Source of the DNA: Pascua guehoae
Taxonomy: Eukaryota; Basidiomycota; Tremellomycetes; Trichosporonales; Trichosporonaceae
Assembly (NCBI GenBank): GCA_001600415.1
Contig: BCJX01000006.1
Coordinates: 503,606 to 567,605, forward strand
Direction: 5' to 3'
Length of the DNA stretch: 64,000 nt
Part shown: one piece after another, positions 46,546-57,595 of the stretch
Numbering within the stretch: the stretch's first letter is position 1
Layout: every line of letters begins with the position of its first letter
The notes under the pieces: generated by a model
Databases searched by the model: none
Told to the model about the DNA's origin: nothing
What the model saw: the letters and a program-made list of their open reading frames with translations, nothing else
Made by a program: the position numbers and the translations under genes

Positions 46546-47267
46546 TATCTCGTTCTGTGATATCTCGTACATCGTACCACCCACCCAGTTATATGCCTGT
46601 CATATCGCCTGCCCCATCCGCGTGCGTCATGCTATGAGTCAAAGTTGTTCATGGCACATACAACTACCAGTGATATCCGCATCACATCTCTCCGTGTTAG
46701 AACAGACTGAATTTGAGCAGGCCATAGTGTGGATGATTAATCTCCAGCCAAATGCTCACTGTGGCACGTAGCTGCCGGTTAAGTGAGCAATAACTCTTCT
46801 TGGAGTGCATGCCTAATTCTGTTAGTCAAGAATCACATTCATCATATGAAATTCGAGCCATCGCAGTCTTTAAATTAATGTGCCTTCATAGAAAGTTATT
46901 GCGCAACCTTGGAGTCGGAAGTGGGCTCCTACCGTCGAAAACCCGGATTTGGAAATGGCGTTTGGTAGGGATGCGTTACCTATGCCTTGGGTCGGCCCAG
47001 TCGGCAAGGACAAGGACGGGGTTCCAGCCCGCCCCCGCTATCATGTGCTCTCTTGGCAGCCCATAAACACACAAACCAGAAATGTTTAATGCCGCGTGCC
47101 ACTTCCAATCCGCCACCACCTCAGGATCCCTACTCACTGCCCCACCAGCCTGGTCACCTCGTCACCCCCTCTCCTCCAACCCTCCCAACTAACCCCTCGG
47201 AACTCCCCCAACATCCCCAGCCACCCCTGACCATAACGACGCACTCAGCATACCAAAAACGAGACCT

Positions 47268-47359
47268 TGACCACTGACAGGATCGAACTGCCGACCTCCG
47301 CATGGACTGATACCAACATGGTATTAGTACGATGCTCTAACCAGCTGAGCTAAGCGGCC
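47268..47359 (-). tRNA. tRNA-Ile (AAT) with intron
   Basis: On minus the acceptor stem GGCCGCT pairs with AGTGGTC through wobble pairs. The anticodon stem is TCGTA/TGCGG. The loop CTAATA plus A is interrupted by an 18-nt intron after position 37. The T arm is GGCAG-TTCGATC-CTGTC. A T-run terminator (CGTTTTTGG) follows. Anticodon AAT reads Ile. Confidence 0.9.
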
Positions 47360-47999
47360 GATGGTAGCGGGCAGGTGTGGTGGCTGCCGCGGCGGCCGCG
47401 GCGGTGATGGTCACTACGAGGAGGTCTTGGTTGTGGTGGCATGCCCGGAGGTGGAGGAGATGAGTATCCGTCGCGCCGGGACTTGAGTGTTGGGACTGAT
47501 CGGATGGACTGTTGATGATTGGGCCTTTCGCGTTAGATTTTGGTTGCGTTGGGCGGTGGGGACGAGGTGGCGGAACGGTGGGGTAGAGGACAGGCGACGC
47601 CTGTCTCGGGGAATGATTAAACGATAACGGGTTCCAGAGGTTGGGTCGCGGGCGTGTTCCTGCCTCGCACGGGTTTCTTGGTGTATCGTGTTCAAACTCG
47701 GTAACGAGAGACAAGGCCAAGATGCTTCCCTGGGCCTAGGTCAGAGCCCGCCTTGAAGGGATTCTACGCGCCAGTCTGGGCATAAGTAAATAAAATAAAA
47801 TAAAATAAAACAAAGACAATACCCAGCGAGTGTGCGTATTACTTGTGGTAGCATCGCGAAAAAATATAGCACCGCCCGTGTCTGTCTCCCCCCCCCGNCC
47901 CAGAACAAAACCCCCTCCCCCCCGAGGCATCCCCCGTTTCACCGAGGGGACCCACCCCCGCGGCGAGCACACTACCACGCCAAGACCCCCTTCTCCGCG
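47360..47999. other. Intergenic region tRNA-Ile to transporter 3' end
   Basis: 640 bp. It has an AAATA-type simple repeat at about 47786-47812 and a C-run with an ambiguous N at about 47888-47900. No gene is recognised. Confidence 0.55.
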
Positions 48000-50900
48000 C
48001 TACTTGTCATACTCGAGCTTGTTCACATCCTGGTTACCCGCGGCCGACACGACGCCGCCGCTCCCATCGCCCATCTGCACGTCGCCATGGCCGTGCTCGA
48101 CGAGGTACTGCCGCCACGCCTCGTCCTCCTTTTCGAGTGTGTCTTTGCCCTTGTCCTCGACGAAGAAGAAGGCGAGGACGACGCCGAGGAAGCCGCAGCA
48201 TGCCGCAATGATGAAAGTGTACCGCTTGCCGAGCTTGTCTGGTGGGTGTTAGTAAACTGAACAGCTTGCACTGAATATATCTGGCCAAGGGCTGGTCGAA
48301 GGCGTATTGGGGCAAATCTCTCTCACGGGGCCTCCAAGGCCAGGTCGTGTCTTCGGAAAGGAAACTTGCACACCCGACTCACTCTGGATCGGCGTAAAGC
48401 ACTGCGTCCCCACCGCCGCCCCCGCCTTGCCAATCGCCGCCGACAAGCCATAGCACGTGCCCCGGATCGACGTGGGGTACGACTCGGCCGAGATGGTGCC
48501 CTCCATGTTGCCGGGGCCAAAGTTGCCCGACGAGAGCATGAATGCGTACACGATGATAAAGGCCGGAACGACCTTTGTGAGTTTTTCGTACGCGACTGTG
48601 GGTCTGTCAGTGGTGCGCGTGCGTGTAGGGTTTGTATGTTTGGGTTTGGCACTTACTGCCGACGATGAGGCCGAAAATAATGTAGCCTGTGCGTCAGTCG
48701 TAGGAGCCGAGATATGGTGCAAAGTACAGGTGTAGGGGGGCGCCGGACGCGGCGGCTCGGGTGAACAAATGTGCGGGGTATCAAGGCCTGGCAGACAGGC
48801 AGACAGGTTCTCCTGTCCACTCGAGACCATCCAACCCGGCGACTCCCCTGCCTCCTGACCGCTGTGACTACCCCAAACGCCCCACGACAGGAGGTGAGGA
48901 TGTTGACAGATGGAAAAAGAGGAGTGGACGGGTTAGGAATCGAACCAAAGACCTCGTCAATTAGGCAGTGCTAATGACGCGCTCTACCAACTGAGCTACA
49001 CGCCCCTCGCTGGAGATTGCCCCCGCCGTCCGCCCCGCCACCGGCGCCGGAGCGTGAAGGGGGCAGAGGGATGTAGAGGCGAGGTAGAGGGAAGTGCAAG
49101 GGAGATAGAGAGAGATAGGTGAGGTAGAGGGAGGTAGAAGGAAGCATGGGGGAGGTAGAGGGAAGTGCGAGGGAGGCAAGAGGAGGCAAGGAGAGACACC
49201 AAGAGACCGGCCGATGCGAGACGAGTCGCTAGATTCCGCGGTTTAATATACCCACCTGTAAATCCCATCTGCAACGTCAGCCACCCAGTTCCCATGGCAA
49301 CTTGACTACTCACAATAAGCAGGTTACGGCGGCCTGTGCTAATCACTGTCAGAATGTGGCCTAGCGTACGCTCATGGGCGTTTGACTCACTATTTGACCA
49401 CAAAGGCGCCGAGGAAGACGCCCGGCAGCGCAAGCACGGCAAGGAGCAAGTTCCACCTGGGTGTGAGCGAGACCGCAGCCTTCATCATTCCTCATTCGTC
49501 ACTTCTAGCCATGACCAACTCGGTCAAGTGGCACGGTACTTACTCGAGGGTCCGCACAATGCCGGCGCCGGGGACGACGGACGCGATAATAGTCGACGAA
49601 AAGATGCCGTTGGGAAAGGTGACAAAGTCGTACAAAAACCACGTGCCGGCGGTGCCGATGAGGGTCTTCCAGTACCGCTTGAGAATGAGGAGGTAGGGCG
49701 GGTTGTGCCTTATGGCGTTGCGGCGGTAGATTTTCGGGTTGACCATGCGCAGTCTGCGTGTCAGGTTGTTATCCCGGGTATCGGGGTATAGACGCACCGG
49801 AAGTAGAAGACACTGAGGGGGATGACAATGCCGATGCCCATGAGCACGCGCCAGGTGTACTGGAGCTTGTATACGTCCGAGGGCGAGTCTGTGCCCTTGT
49901 AGTGCGACGCGTTGATGATGAGGAGAAAGAGCGAGATGACAATCGGGCCGCCGATTGAGAGCATCAGGCTGGGGTATGTCAGACCGGGGACTACCACCTC
50001 CCCGCTCCTCTCCCCTCTTCCCTGCTCACTTGGTGACGAGAATAAAAATCTTTCCTCTGTTGCGCCCAAACTTTTCATTGGCCGACTCGGACGCCGACGT
50101 CGAACACGCCGGATACTCGCCGCCGACGCCGATGCCTACCGTTCCGCGCGCCACGGTGAGCATCCAAAACATGCCCGCCGGCGCTGCGTATGTCAGCGGG
50201 TCTACCTCGGGATGCACATCTACGCCTTCATGCAGCCTTCCAACTTCCACCTTCCGACGCGGTGCCTTCAACACCTGTGGTACCCACTTTTACCACTGGA
50301 CGCCGTCGCGAGGATGCCGCCAATGACAATCAGCACCGTCGTGCCCACCATGGCCGTCTTGCGCCCGATGCGATCACAGATGAGGCCCACGACGACCTGC
50401 CCAATGACCTCTGGTTGTCAGCTGGCTAGCTGGGGTGCCGAGCGCAATAGAGCAGCTCACCGCCGACGAGGAGCGCGTTCGAGACGCGCGTCGAGACCTC
50501 GGACGTGTAGACGACCGGATAGAGCAGTTTCTGCCCGTCAGTCAGTCTCTTTCTCGTCTCCGTATTGCCCTCCACCAGTCGGGCGCAGCCTCATTACTCT
50601 TATGCCAGCTCTCGCTCCAGCTCCAGCTGCAACTGCCTATCCAATTCACTCTCCAACTGCCTGTCCAAGTCCCTGACCAACTCCCTCTCCAAATCCCGTT
50701 CCAGGTCGTCACAACGAGAGCGAGAGCTTGCTGGGCGACGTCCAAGACTCCTAGTCATGCAACACAACACCATGGCTATTCCCACCATCTGCTCCATGGT
50801 CCATGGTCCATCATCCATCGTCCCTCGTCCCTCGCCCATCGTCCCTCGCCCATCATCCACCGTACACCCTCCATCGCCCATCGCCCATCACCCACCACCC

Positions 50901-51265
50901 ACCACCCACCACCCACCACCCATCACCCATCATCCCCGCACGCTCCCGCTCAGCACTCACAAAAATAGGATTAAACACCGTCGACAGATTATTCTGATAC
51001 CCATCCGACACGAGCGCAAACCCCGAAGCAAACAGCGTAAAGTAGTCGGACCGCTTGGCTGCCCGTCAGCCACGATCTTTACCCCCTACCCACCCTTGTA
51101 CGGGATACCGGCCTCGAGGTCGTCGTCGCGCGCTTGGGAAACCTCGACTTGGGCAGTGTACTCTTTATCGCCCTTGTCGTCCTCGGCCGACGAGTGAGGT
51201 TCGAGCGCGGTGTGGTGGCCGTCGTGTGGGAGCGCCTGCACCTGCGGCTCAACCTGGGAAGACAT
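48000..51265 (-). CDS. MFS transporter, Git1-like glycerophosphoinositol/phosphate:H+ symporter family
   Basis: Thirteen exons on minus: 51265-51094, 51058-50961, 50530-50461, 50410-50294, 50219-50030, 49968-49798, 49753-49544, 49456-49391, 49338-49314 (25 nt), 49268-49256 (13 nt), 48686-48657 (30 nt), 48595-48383 and 48238-48000. All phases agree and give 537 residues with 12 predicted helices. It is a plasma-membrane uptake carrier. Family marks include GYQNNLSTVFNPIF (helix 1), the DRIGRKTAM motif A, GVGGEYPACSTSASESAN, ILVTNLMLSIGGP and the mid-protein YDFVTFPNGIFSSTI. Also present is NMEGTISAESYPTSIRGTCY. These are closest to fungal Git1 glycerophosphoinositol permeases of the phosphate:H+ symporter class; the exact substrate is not fixed by sequence. 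The C-terminus is acidic. Intron 10 (569 nt) contains a tRNA-Ala gene on the same strand. Exon 9 must use a TTAG acceptor, since the earlier CAG gives a stop. Confidence 0.86.
48925..49005 (-). tRNA. tRNA-Ala (AGC) with intron, nested in a transporter intron
   Basis: On minus it starts GGGCGTGTAGCTCAG and ends CCGTCC then A, like yeast tRNA-Ala. The anticodon stem CGTCA/TGACG holds loop TTAGCA plus T, with an ~8-nt intron. The T arm TTTGG-TTCGATT-CCTAA has one T-T mismatch. A TTTTT terminator follows on minus. It lies wholly inside intron 10 of the Git1-like gene, on the same strand. Confidence 0.87.
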
Positions 51266-52886
51266 TGCCTGGATCACGTTATCGCGTCTCGGCGTGGCTG
51301 GGCGATGAGAGTGGGATCGACGGGGGCGAGCGTTCAGTACTACCCGAGTAGTCAGTATGAGGGAGAATGCACCCCCGCACACCTAGACTTTATGAACGCC
51401 GCCAGCCTCGTTAAACAATCAACCTCCATGCTCGCCACTAACAACACGACTGCGCGCCCACCGGGGCTGACCGTCTTGGCGAGCTCTCCAAAAATGGACA
51501 CAACAAGAACCAACGTGACGCACAGGCACGATGACGCGTGACCCAGCGCCGAGGCGCGCTCCGACAGCGCCGGACATGGCCCCTGCCCACTGGCCACTGG
51601 AATGGCGCGTGTGGAGTTGTGGAGCACCAACGCTGAGCGGGCAAAGGTGCGGCGTCATGCGTGCTGGGTGCTGCGTGCCTGCCCACTTGTGGGTGCGCGC
51701 GTACCGGAACACGTTCCATTAGGTTTAACGAGTTGTGCATGGAAAGCTGCCCCAGTGACGCTTCCGGCAAGGCATGCGGCTATTTTTAGCATCTGGCGTC
51801 GGGCGAATTGCCGGCAGCGGTGGCGGGGGCATGTCGGCGCGGTTTCGAGTTTAAAACTGCGCTCACGTCGCCTCTCGCCGGTTCTGCGCATCCCAGCGTC
51901 ACGTATAGTATGGCAGACGGCTGGCGTGTATGGTACATTGTTGTCGAGATGGGCAGCACGGCGTGTGGGTGAGACACGTGCCATATAAGGCCAGCACGTT
52001 GTCGCCAATGGATGTGTGCCGCACCTCTTGTGCTCGCGCAAGGTTATATATAGGGGTGCGATGGGTCGCCGAGGGATGGCGGTTGGAACGTGCAAGTGTT
52101 GCGTTCTCTGCGTCGCACGTTTATGTACCAGCGGGGCTCGTTCGGCTTCGGCCGCGGTCGGAACGTCCAGGAAGGTTGCATTCGTGCCTGCCAGACTCGT
52201 TTCTCAGCCATCGGTGGTCTTGGGACATGGGCAGGCTGACATGCCAGCACGGCCAGCACGGGCAAGCTGCGCGCGGTAATCGCCCACGAGATGTTCCCGC
52301 TTGGCGTGTACTTCAGAGCAGCAAGTGACCGGGCCGTTTGTGTCATGTTGGCCCGCATCGAGGGGATGGCACTGCACCCGACAACACACGCACACGAGCA
52401 TGACCGCGACGGCTCTTTTCGTTGACATACAGCAATGCCCTCGTTCGACTAGCCACTCTCGAGGCATCCCTCGACGCGTCGTACTGAGCATGGGACGCAA
52501 TCGAGTCTGGGTTCCGACGTGACTCGTAACCGGTGAGTAGGCGTCATTCACCGGGACGACGCGCAGTCTCTGGACAAAACGTCGGCCTCGATTCACAGCT
52601 TCAGCTGACAATATTATATTCAATTGAAGGAATTCGAAAGTTTTATGGACAACATCACTTACAAATTAGCGCAAAAGTCCAGTTGGCGGACACGTCGTGT
52701 CAGTAAACATCAAACGAGGATGGCGGTCGCCTAAGCTGTCGAAAAGCGCTTGCAGACGATCCCATCCAACTCTCTCCAAGCCCGTTCTCCGTCGCGCACC
52801 CGTCCAGGCCACTCGTCTCTCGCCACAGACCTCCACGGGCGGCTCCTCCATGCGGCGCGCTCGCAGAGAGGACCACAACAAGAACA
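51266..52886. other. Intergenic region upstream of Git1-like gene
   Basis: 1621 bp. Open frames lack recognisable domains. The first part should be the transporter promoter. An AT-rich patch lies at about 52606-52665. Confidence 0.5.
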
Positions 52887-52968
52887 TCTCTGTTCGTATA
52901 TCGGTTAGTATGCTCGCTTGTCGTTCGTACGGACGCGGGAGAGCGGAGTTCGACTCTCCGACAGAGAG
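52887..52968 (+). tRNA. tRNA-Asp (GTC) with intron
   Basis: The acceptor stem TCTCTGT pairs perfectly with ACAGAGA. The anticodon stem is CTCGC/GCGGG. The loop TTGTCG plus C is interrupted by a 10-nt intron (TTCGTACGGA). The T arm is CGGAG-TTCGACT-CTCCG. TTTTT follows at 52975. Anticodon GTC reads Asp. Confidence 0.93.
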
Positions 52969-53461
52969 ACTGCCTTTTTAGTGATCGCCAACGGTCCCCT
53001 TGGCTGCTGGGTACGCGGTGGGGCTGCTGCGTGGCTTGAGTGGCTCGTGGGGAGCTCAGCCAGGGGTGTGTGAGGGTGAGACTACCGTGGTGTGTCAGGG
53101 GCCGTGGGATGGGATGGGCGATCGCATGGGATGGACGGTTGCATTCTCCCTGCGCGCAGTCAAGGAAGCGCATCTCCGCCAAGCCGCACGTTCCATCGTC
53201 AGCGCAGCTGCAAGCTAGCTCCTCGGCTGGTGGTCAGAGATGTGTTTTGAAGCTCTTGCTTGACGTGGCATCCGCAGCTGCCTCGTCGCGATTACAAAGC
53301 TCGCCGGCGAGAGGAACAAGCACCATCAGTCGTCAGGCCATACTGGCAGCAGTCATAAATCTCGGCGGAAAGGGCTAAACGCGTCATGTACTTCTTCATG
53401 TATGGGAAGCGCCACAAGCTTCAGAATCAAACAAAACACGTGATCTTCTCATCTTTACTCT
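52969..53461. other. Intergenic region tRNA-Asp to vWA gene
   Basis: 493 bp with no recognised gene. It ends at the vWA gene stop, so it probably includes that gene's 3' UTR. Confidence 0.55.
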
Positions 53462-55350
53462 TTAGGGGTGCGACTCGTCCTTGCTGTCGTACGAGCTATC
53501 CCAGTCAGTATTGTCGCTCTCGCACACACTACGGCTGCAAACTCACGTGTCGATGGGGCCAAGCAACAGCTTCATGAGCCACATCTCGGGCGAAACTGAG
53601 AAAATGTCAGGTTGTGTTTGCGGAATATCGCTGATACTCACGGTTCTCGCCCGTCTTTTGCATCATCTGCGCCTGCTCATACTCGTAGTCCATGGTCTGG
53701 TCAATGAGGCGGCCGATGACCGGGTCGTCGTCGAGGCTCGACAGGAACTTCTGGGCTGGGAAATGCGTCAGCACAAGGATACGTCGAATCTCCAAGTAAG
53801 ACTCACCGCCCTTGTCGTTACCGACCTGGGCAAACTGGTACGAGACAGCGTCTGGGCCGTCTGCAAGTCAGCAAAAAGTCTATATCAAGATTGCTCACAG
53901 GGAGTCTGCTGGAGCTGCTGGTTGGTGGCGGAGATGACCTGCTGGACTGTGGGTGTCAGCAGAGTCAGTTGGTCAACGGCTTACGCTTGCCGCTCGACTC
54001 GCCGGCCGGCGCGCCGTCGGTGATGGCAATAACGAGGAGGGGCTTCTGGAGCTGGCCAGAGCGCGCGGGGCCCATGAGCATGGGCTGCAGAATCTTCTGG
54101 TCGAGCGACGTGCCGAGGGGGGTAAGGCCTGCGGTGTTAGACATGGACCAAGCGAGTTTGTGTGCTCCGTTGCTCACCAGAGAACTGAATCTGCGAAACG
54201 AGCTGCAGTGCCTGGGCCTCGGTCGTAATGTTGTTGCCCTGGAGGTTCGAGTTGAGGAAGCGGACCTGGCTGCAAGGTTAGTAAGAGCCTGGGAGTGGGT
54301 GATGCTTACATTCCGTCGTGGTCAAAGAGGGCCGTGGCAGCGGCGACCTTGCCGAGGATGCTGCGTTTGTCAGTCCTTGGCCTTGCGGGGGGAAGCCATG
54401 CGACACTCCCTTGCGCGGGAAAGCCATGTGTGGTACTTACGACTTGAGGTCGTCGATACGCTCGCCGCCCTGCTCAAACGCCATCGAGCCCGAGTCGTCA
54501 ATGAGGACGACGACGTCAAAGAGAGCAATCTTGACGAGGTCGGTAGCGAGCTCGGTGGGGAGCCTCCACATGGACGCGAGCTTCTGAACCGCGCCCGACT
54601 GGACGACACGCTCGGCGATCGGGTTCATGGCCGAGGGGTCACGGAAGAAGCCCTGGAGGTGTTGCTACGCCCGTCAGCACTCACAACGTATCGAGAGCTT
54701 TCCCAGAGCCAAGTCATACACACGTCGCGGACACAGGCGGCCAGCGTCTGCGCGACGTACTGGGCGTTCACGCCGCCGCCGCCTGGGGCAGCAGGCGCTC
54801 CGCCGGGAGCGCCGTACGCGCCGCCAGCGGGGGCACCGTACTGGCCCTGCTGCTGACCGGGGGCGCCGTACTGGCCCTGCTGCTGGCCCGGAGCGCCGTA
54901 CTGGCCCTGCTGCTGGCTGTACTGGCCTTGCTGCTGGCCGTACTGCTGCTGGCCCGGGGCACCGGGCTGGCCGGGGCGGGGAGGAATGCCCGGAGCCGCG
55001 CCGTACTGGCCTTGCTGCTGACCGTACTGGCCGGGCTGCTGGCCGTACTGCTGCTGACCAGGCTGCTGGCCATACTGCTGCTGACCAGGCTGCTGGCCGT
55101 ACTGCTGCTGGCCCTGCGGCGCGCCGTAGGCCGGAGGAGCACCCGGTGCACCGCCGGGGGCACCGTACTGGCCGGCCGGGGGCGCACCGTACTGCTGCTG
55201 GGGAGGCTGACCATAGCCACCCGGGGCCGCACCGGGGGGAGCACCACCGGGGGCGCCGCCGGCGGCAGCGTTGGCCTGGGCTGGGTAATAGTTAGTGTTG
55301 TAGTAAGACATGGTGGATGTAGACGTACCAAGTTTGCTGGCGAAACCCAT
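53462..55350 (-). CDS. von Willebrand factor A domain protein with Gln/Gly/Pro/Tyr-rich N-terminus
   Basis: Eleven exons on minus: 55350-55329, 55280-54724, 54664-54441, 54360-54310, 54269-54178, 54128-53985, 53946-53899, 53860-53807, 53755-53642, 53595-53547 and 53495-53462, giving 462 residues. The vWA domain begins after QHLQGFFRDPSAMNP. It has the metal-binding MIDAS motif in VVVLIDDSGSM, then 'LTPLGTSL' with the MIDAS Thr, and VIAITDGAPAG with the late Asp. Such domains bind ligands through a divalent cation. This fungal family is cytosolic and its partner is unknown. Residues ~8-190 are tandem QQGQYG/PGQQQYG-type repeats, probably disordered. The start MGFASKL is followed by a 48-nt intron (GTACGT donor, CTAAC branch, CCAG acceptor) that keeps frame if retained. 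Retention would add a YY-rich segment that contains an in-frame ATG (MSYYNTNYYP). Confidence 0.85.
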
Positions 55351-56103
55351 CTTTCAAATGTGTGAATAAGGGGTGGTGAGGAAGGGGACGAGGGGGAAGG
55401 GCGGAGAGTGAGATGCGGAGGGGAGATGGATCGATGAAAAGAAGGAAGAAGGTTGCGCGCGCGCGCGCCAGCGCACTGGGTGTGTTGTTGGCTTTGTGGG
55501 GGCGTGCATTCACAGGTTTCGTGGCACCCACACAGTGGTGACGGTGACGCATGACGTCCCATCCCATCTCTCCGACAATTGGCGCGCGTCCGCTGGTGGC
55601 TGCGGGCGCAGGGCCCCAGGATGGCAGGACGGCAGGACCGGCAGGGGGCGTGAATCAATGCAAAGGCAATGCGCTTCCGAGGCCGGCCAGGTACATGACA
55701 CCCCACAGCGACCGGCCTGCAGGCACAAGAGCAGAAGGCGGAATCAAATACACGGACGGGGGCTGTGCAACGTGTACCTGGTGGCACGGGCCTTTTTCCG
55801 CAATTCGGGCGGCTCGACCGCGATCCCGTTCCTGTGCCTCACACAAAATGGCAGATCTTGCCATCTTGCCAAGGATCTATCACGTGATCTTGCCACGTTT
55901 TCAGCACGCGAGTTAAAGTCGAGCGTTGGCGTTGGTTCTGTCACTGTCCGTGTTGCCTTTGATCGGCCGCCGGCCGTCGGGCATTGACGCCATGTCGCAT
56001 TTGTTGCTGAATGCCAACGTCGTCCCGCACAGCATGGCAACTACAGTGCCCGTCGGTGAAACTGCTCCAGCTTTTACATTCCCACTCACCAACTAATACC
56101 ACC
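55351..56103. promoter_or_regulatory. Divergent promoter region (vWA gene / acyltransferase)
   Basis: 753 bp between opposite starts. It includes an alternating GC run (about 55455-55468) that could adopt Z-DNA. No gene is recognised. Confidence 0.5.
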
Positions 56104-57595
56104 ATGACCGAGCCCAAGCGGACCCGGAAGCGTGCGTCCCCGCATCCACCAGTGTCGACTGACAGCAGTGACGAGGCTTGAGCGATTCTGCCTGACGCGT
56201 CAGAACGTGGGCGAGCCGCACGTCGTGTGCCAGGTGCTGTCGTATCCGGTATCGGTGCTGCCGAGCGCGTCTTTTTTGTCGACACGGATAGACGAGCTGC
56301 AGGCTCATTTCCCGCTGCTGTGGACGCGTCTCGTGGGGGGCAAGACGCGTACGCCGTGCTTTGAACCGCTCGACGCGCCGTGGCCGGCGTCTGCGATCCT
56401 GTCCGAGGGCGTCGCGCCGGCGGGTTCGGTGGAGGACGTGGCCGTGTCCGAGATGCGGCGGTTTGAGGGCTCCGACTTTACCTCGGCCCCAGTGTGGACG
56501 GTGCGCCGGCTCACCCCGGCACGGGAGGGGGGCGAGGCGTTCTTGGCCCTCGCGGTCAACCACACGCTGGCGGACGGGCGGGGTGCGCAGCGTCTCCTGG
56601 GCGCGCTGGTGGCCGAGTCGATTGCGGACCTCCCGACCGAGGACTGGGACACGATTACGCGGTGCGACGATACGATCCCCCAGTCGCCGTCCGTGTCGTT
56701 TCTCGCGCCCCTCGTCTTCCGCGAGCTGCTTCTCCCCAAGCTTCCGCTCTTTGTGCAGCGCCCGTTCCGCCGCGAGCCCGTGTGGCCCGGGACGGGCGTG
56801 GTCGCCAACCCGCTCGTGTGCACAGGCGCGACCATGTGTGTCCGTGTCCCCGCGTCCGTCCTTGCACAGCTCAAATCACAGGGCAAGGAACGGGGTGTGG
56901 CCACCCTCCACCCGTCGCTGCTGGCCGCCTTTTGCCTCGCGCTGTGGGTCGTCTTCCAGTCTGACACCAACCCGACACTGCCCCTCAACATGGAGGTGTC
57001 GACGGCGCGCGACGAGCGCGTCCCCGCCCTCGGCCACGCGTACTGTACGACAAACTACGTCGGCTCGATCCCCTTCCACCGCGCCGTCGCGCCAGTCGAC
57101 ACGTTCTGGGGCCTCGCGCGCGAAGCAGCACAATACATTGCTAGCCCCGCGGGAATCACCCACGGGCGCATGCAGATGGGCACCCTGTCCTATATTCCCG
57201 ACACTGAACGCGACCCGTCCGACCCCCGCGCCACCGCCAAAGTCGACGGCATGACGCGCCCCGAGCCTACGGGGTGGGAGACATTCTTCCTCGAAAAGGC
57301 ACGCAGCGACCTCCCGTTCCTCGCAAGCGGGAGCCTGTCCAACCTCGGCTTCTTTGAGCTACCCCCAGGCGCGACCGACCACGTCTGGTGCCAGACCGCG
57401 AGCACGTTTTCACCGCCCTTCAATGTCAGCATTGTCGGGCACGAGGGCGGCCTCCGCGTCGCGACCAGCTTCAAGGCCGGGGCGGCAGCGACAGCCGAGC
57501 AGGTCGACAAGCTCCACCAGACCTTTGTGCGCATCCTCGAGGGTGCGGTAGAGGGACGCGGCGACCGTTCCATTCAAGAGATTGCTGCAGAGTAG
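56104..57595 (+). CDS. Alcohol acetyltransferase-like acyltransferase (HxxxD family)
   Basis: A 28-nt first exon (56104-56131) and a second exon (56166-57595) give 485 residues. The family (AATase, condensation-like fold) transfers an acetyl or other acyl group from acyl-CoA to an alcohol or amine. The catalytic motif HTLADG (H142, D146) sits in LALAVNHTLADG. The N-terminal LERFCLTRQNVGEPHVV block and the later SNLGFFELP and STFSPPFNVSI segments match the two-lobe chloramphenicol-acetyltransferase-like fold. The substrate is not predictable; ester formation or polyketide/lipid capping are both possible. The intron is only 34 nt, with a GTGCGT donor and CTGAC branch directly before a CAGCAG double acceptor, so P or no P at residue 10 is uncertain. 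It is divergent from the vWA gene. Confidence 0.84.

Larger units (their letters stand above)
46039..47267. other. Intergenic region tRNA-Cys to tRNA-Ile, AT-richer, with tRNA-like relics
   Basis: 1229 bp with visibly lower GC than its surroundings, most clearly at about 46200-46950. It holds two tRNA-like relics at 46235-46309 and 46495-46545. No protein gene is recognised. Confidence 0.55.
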
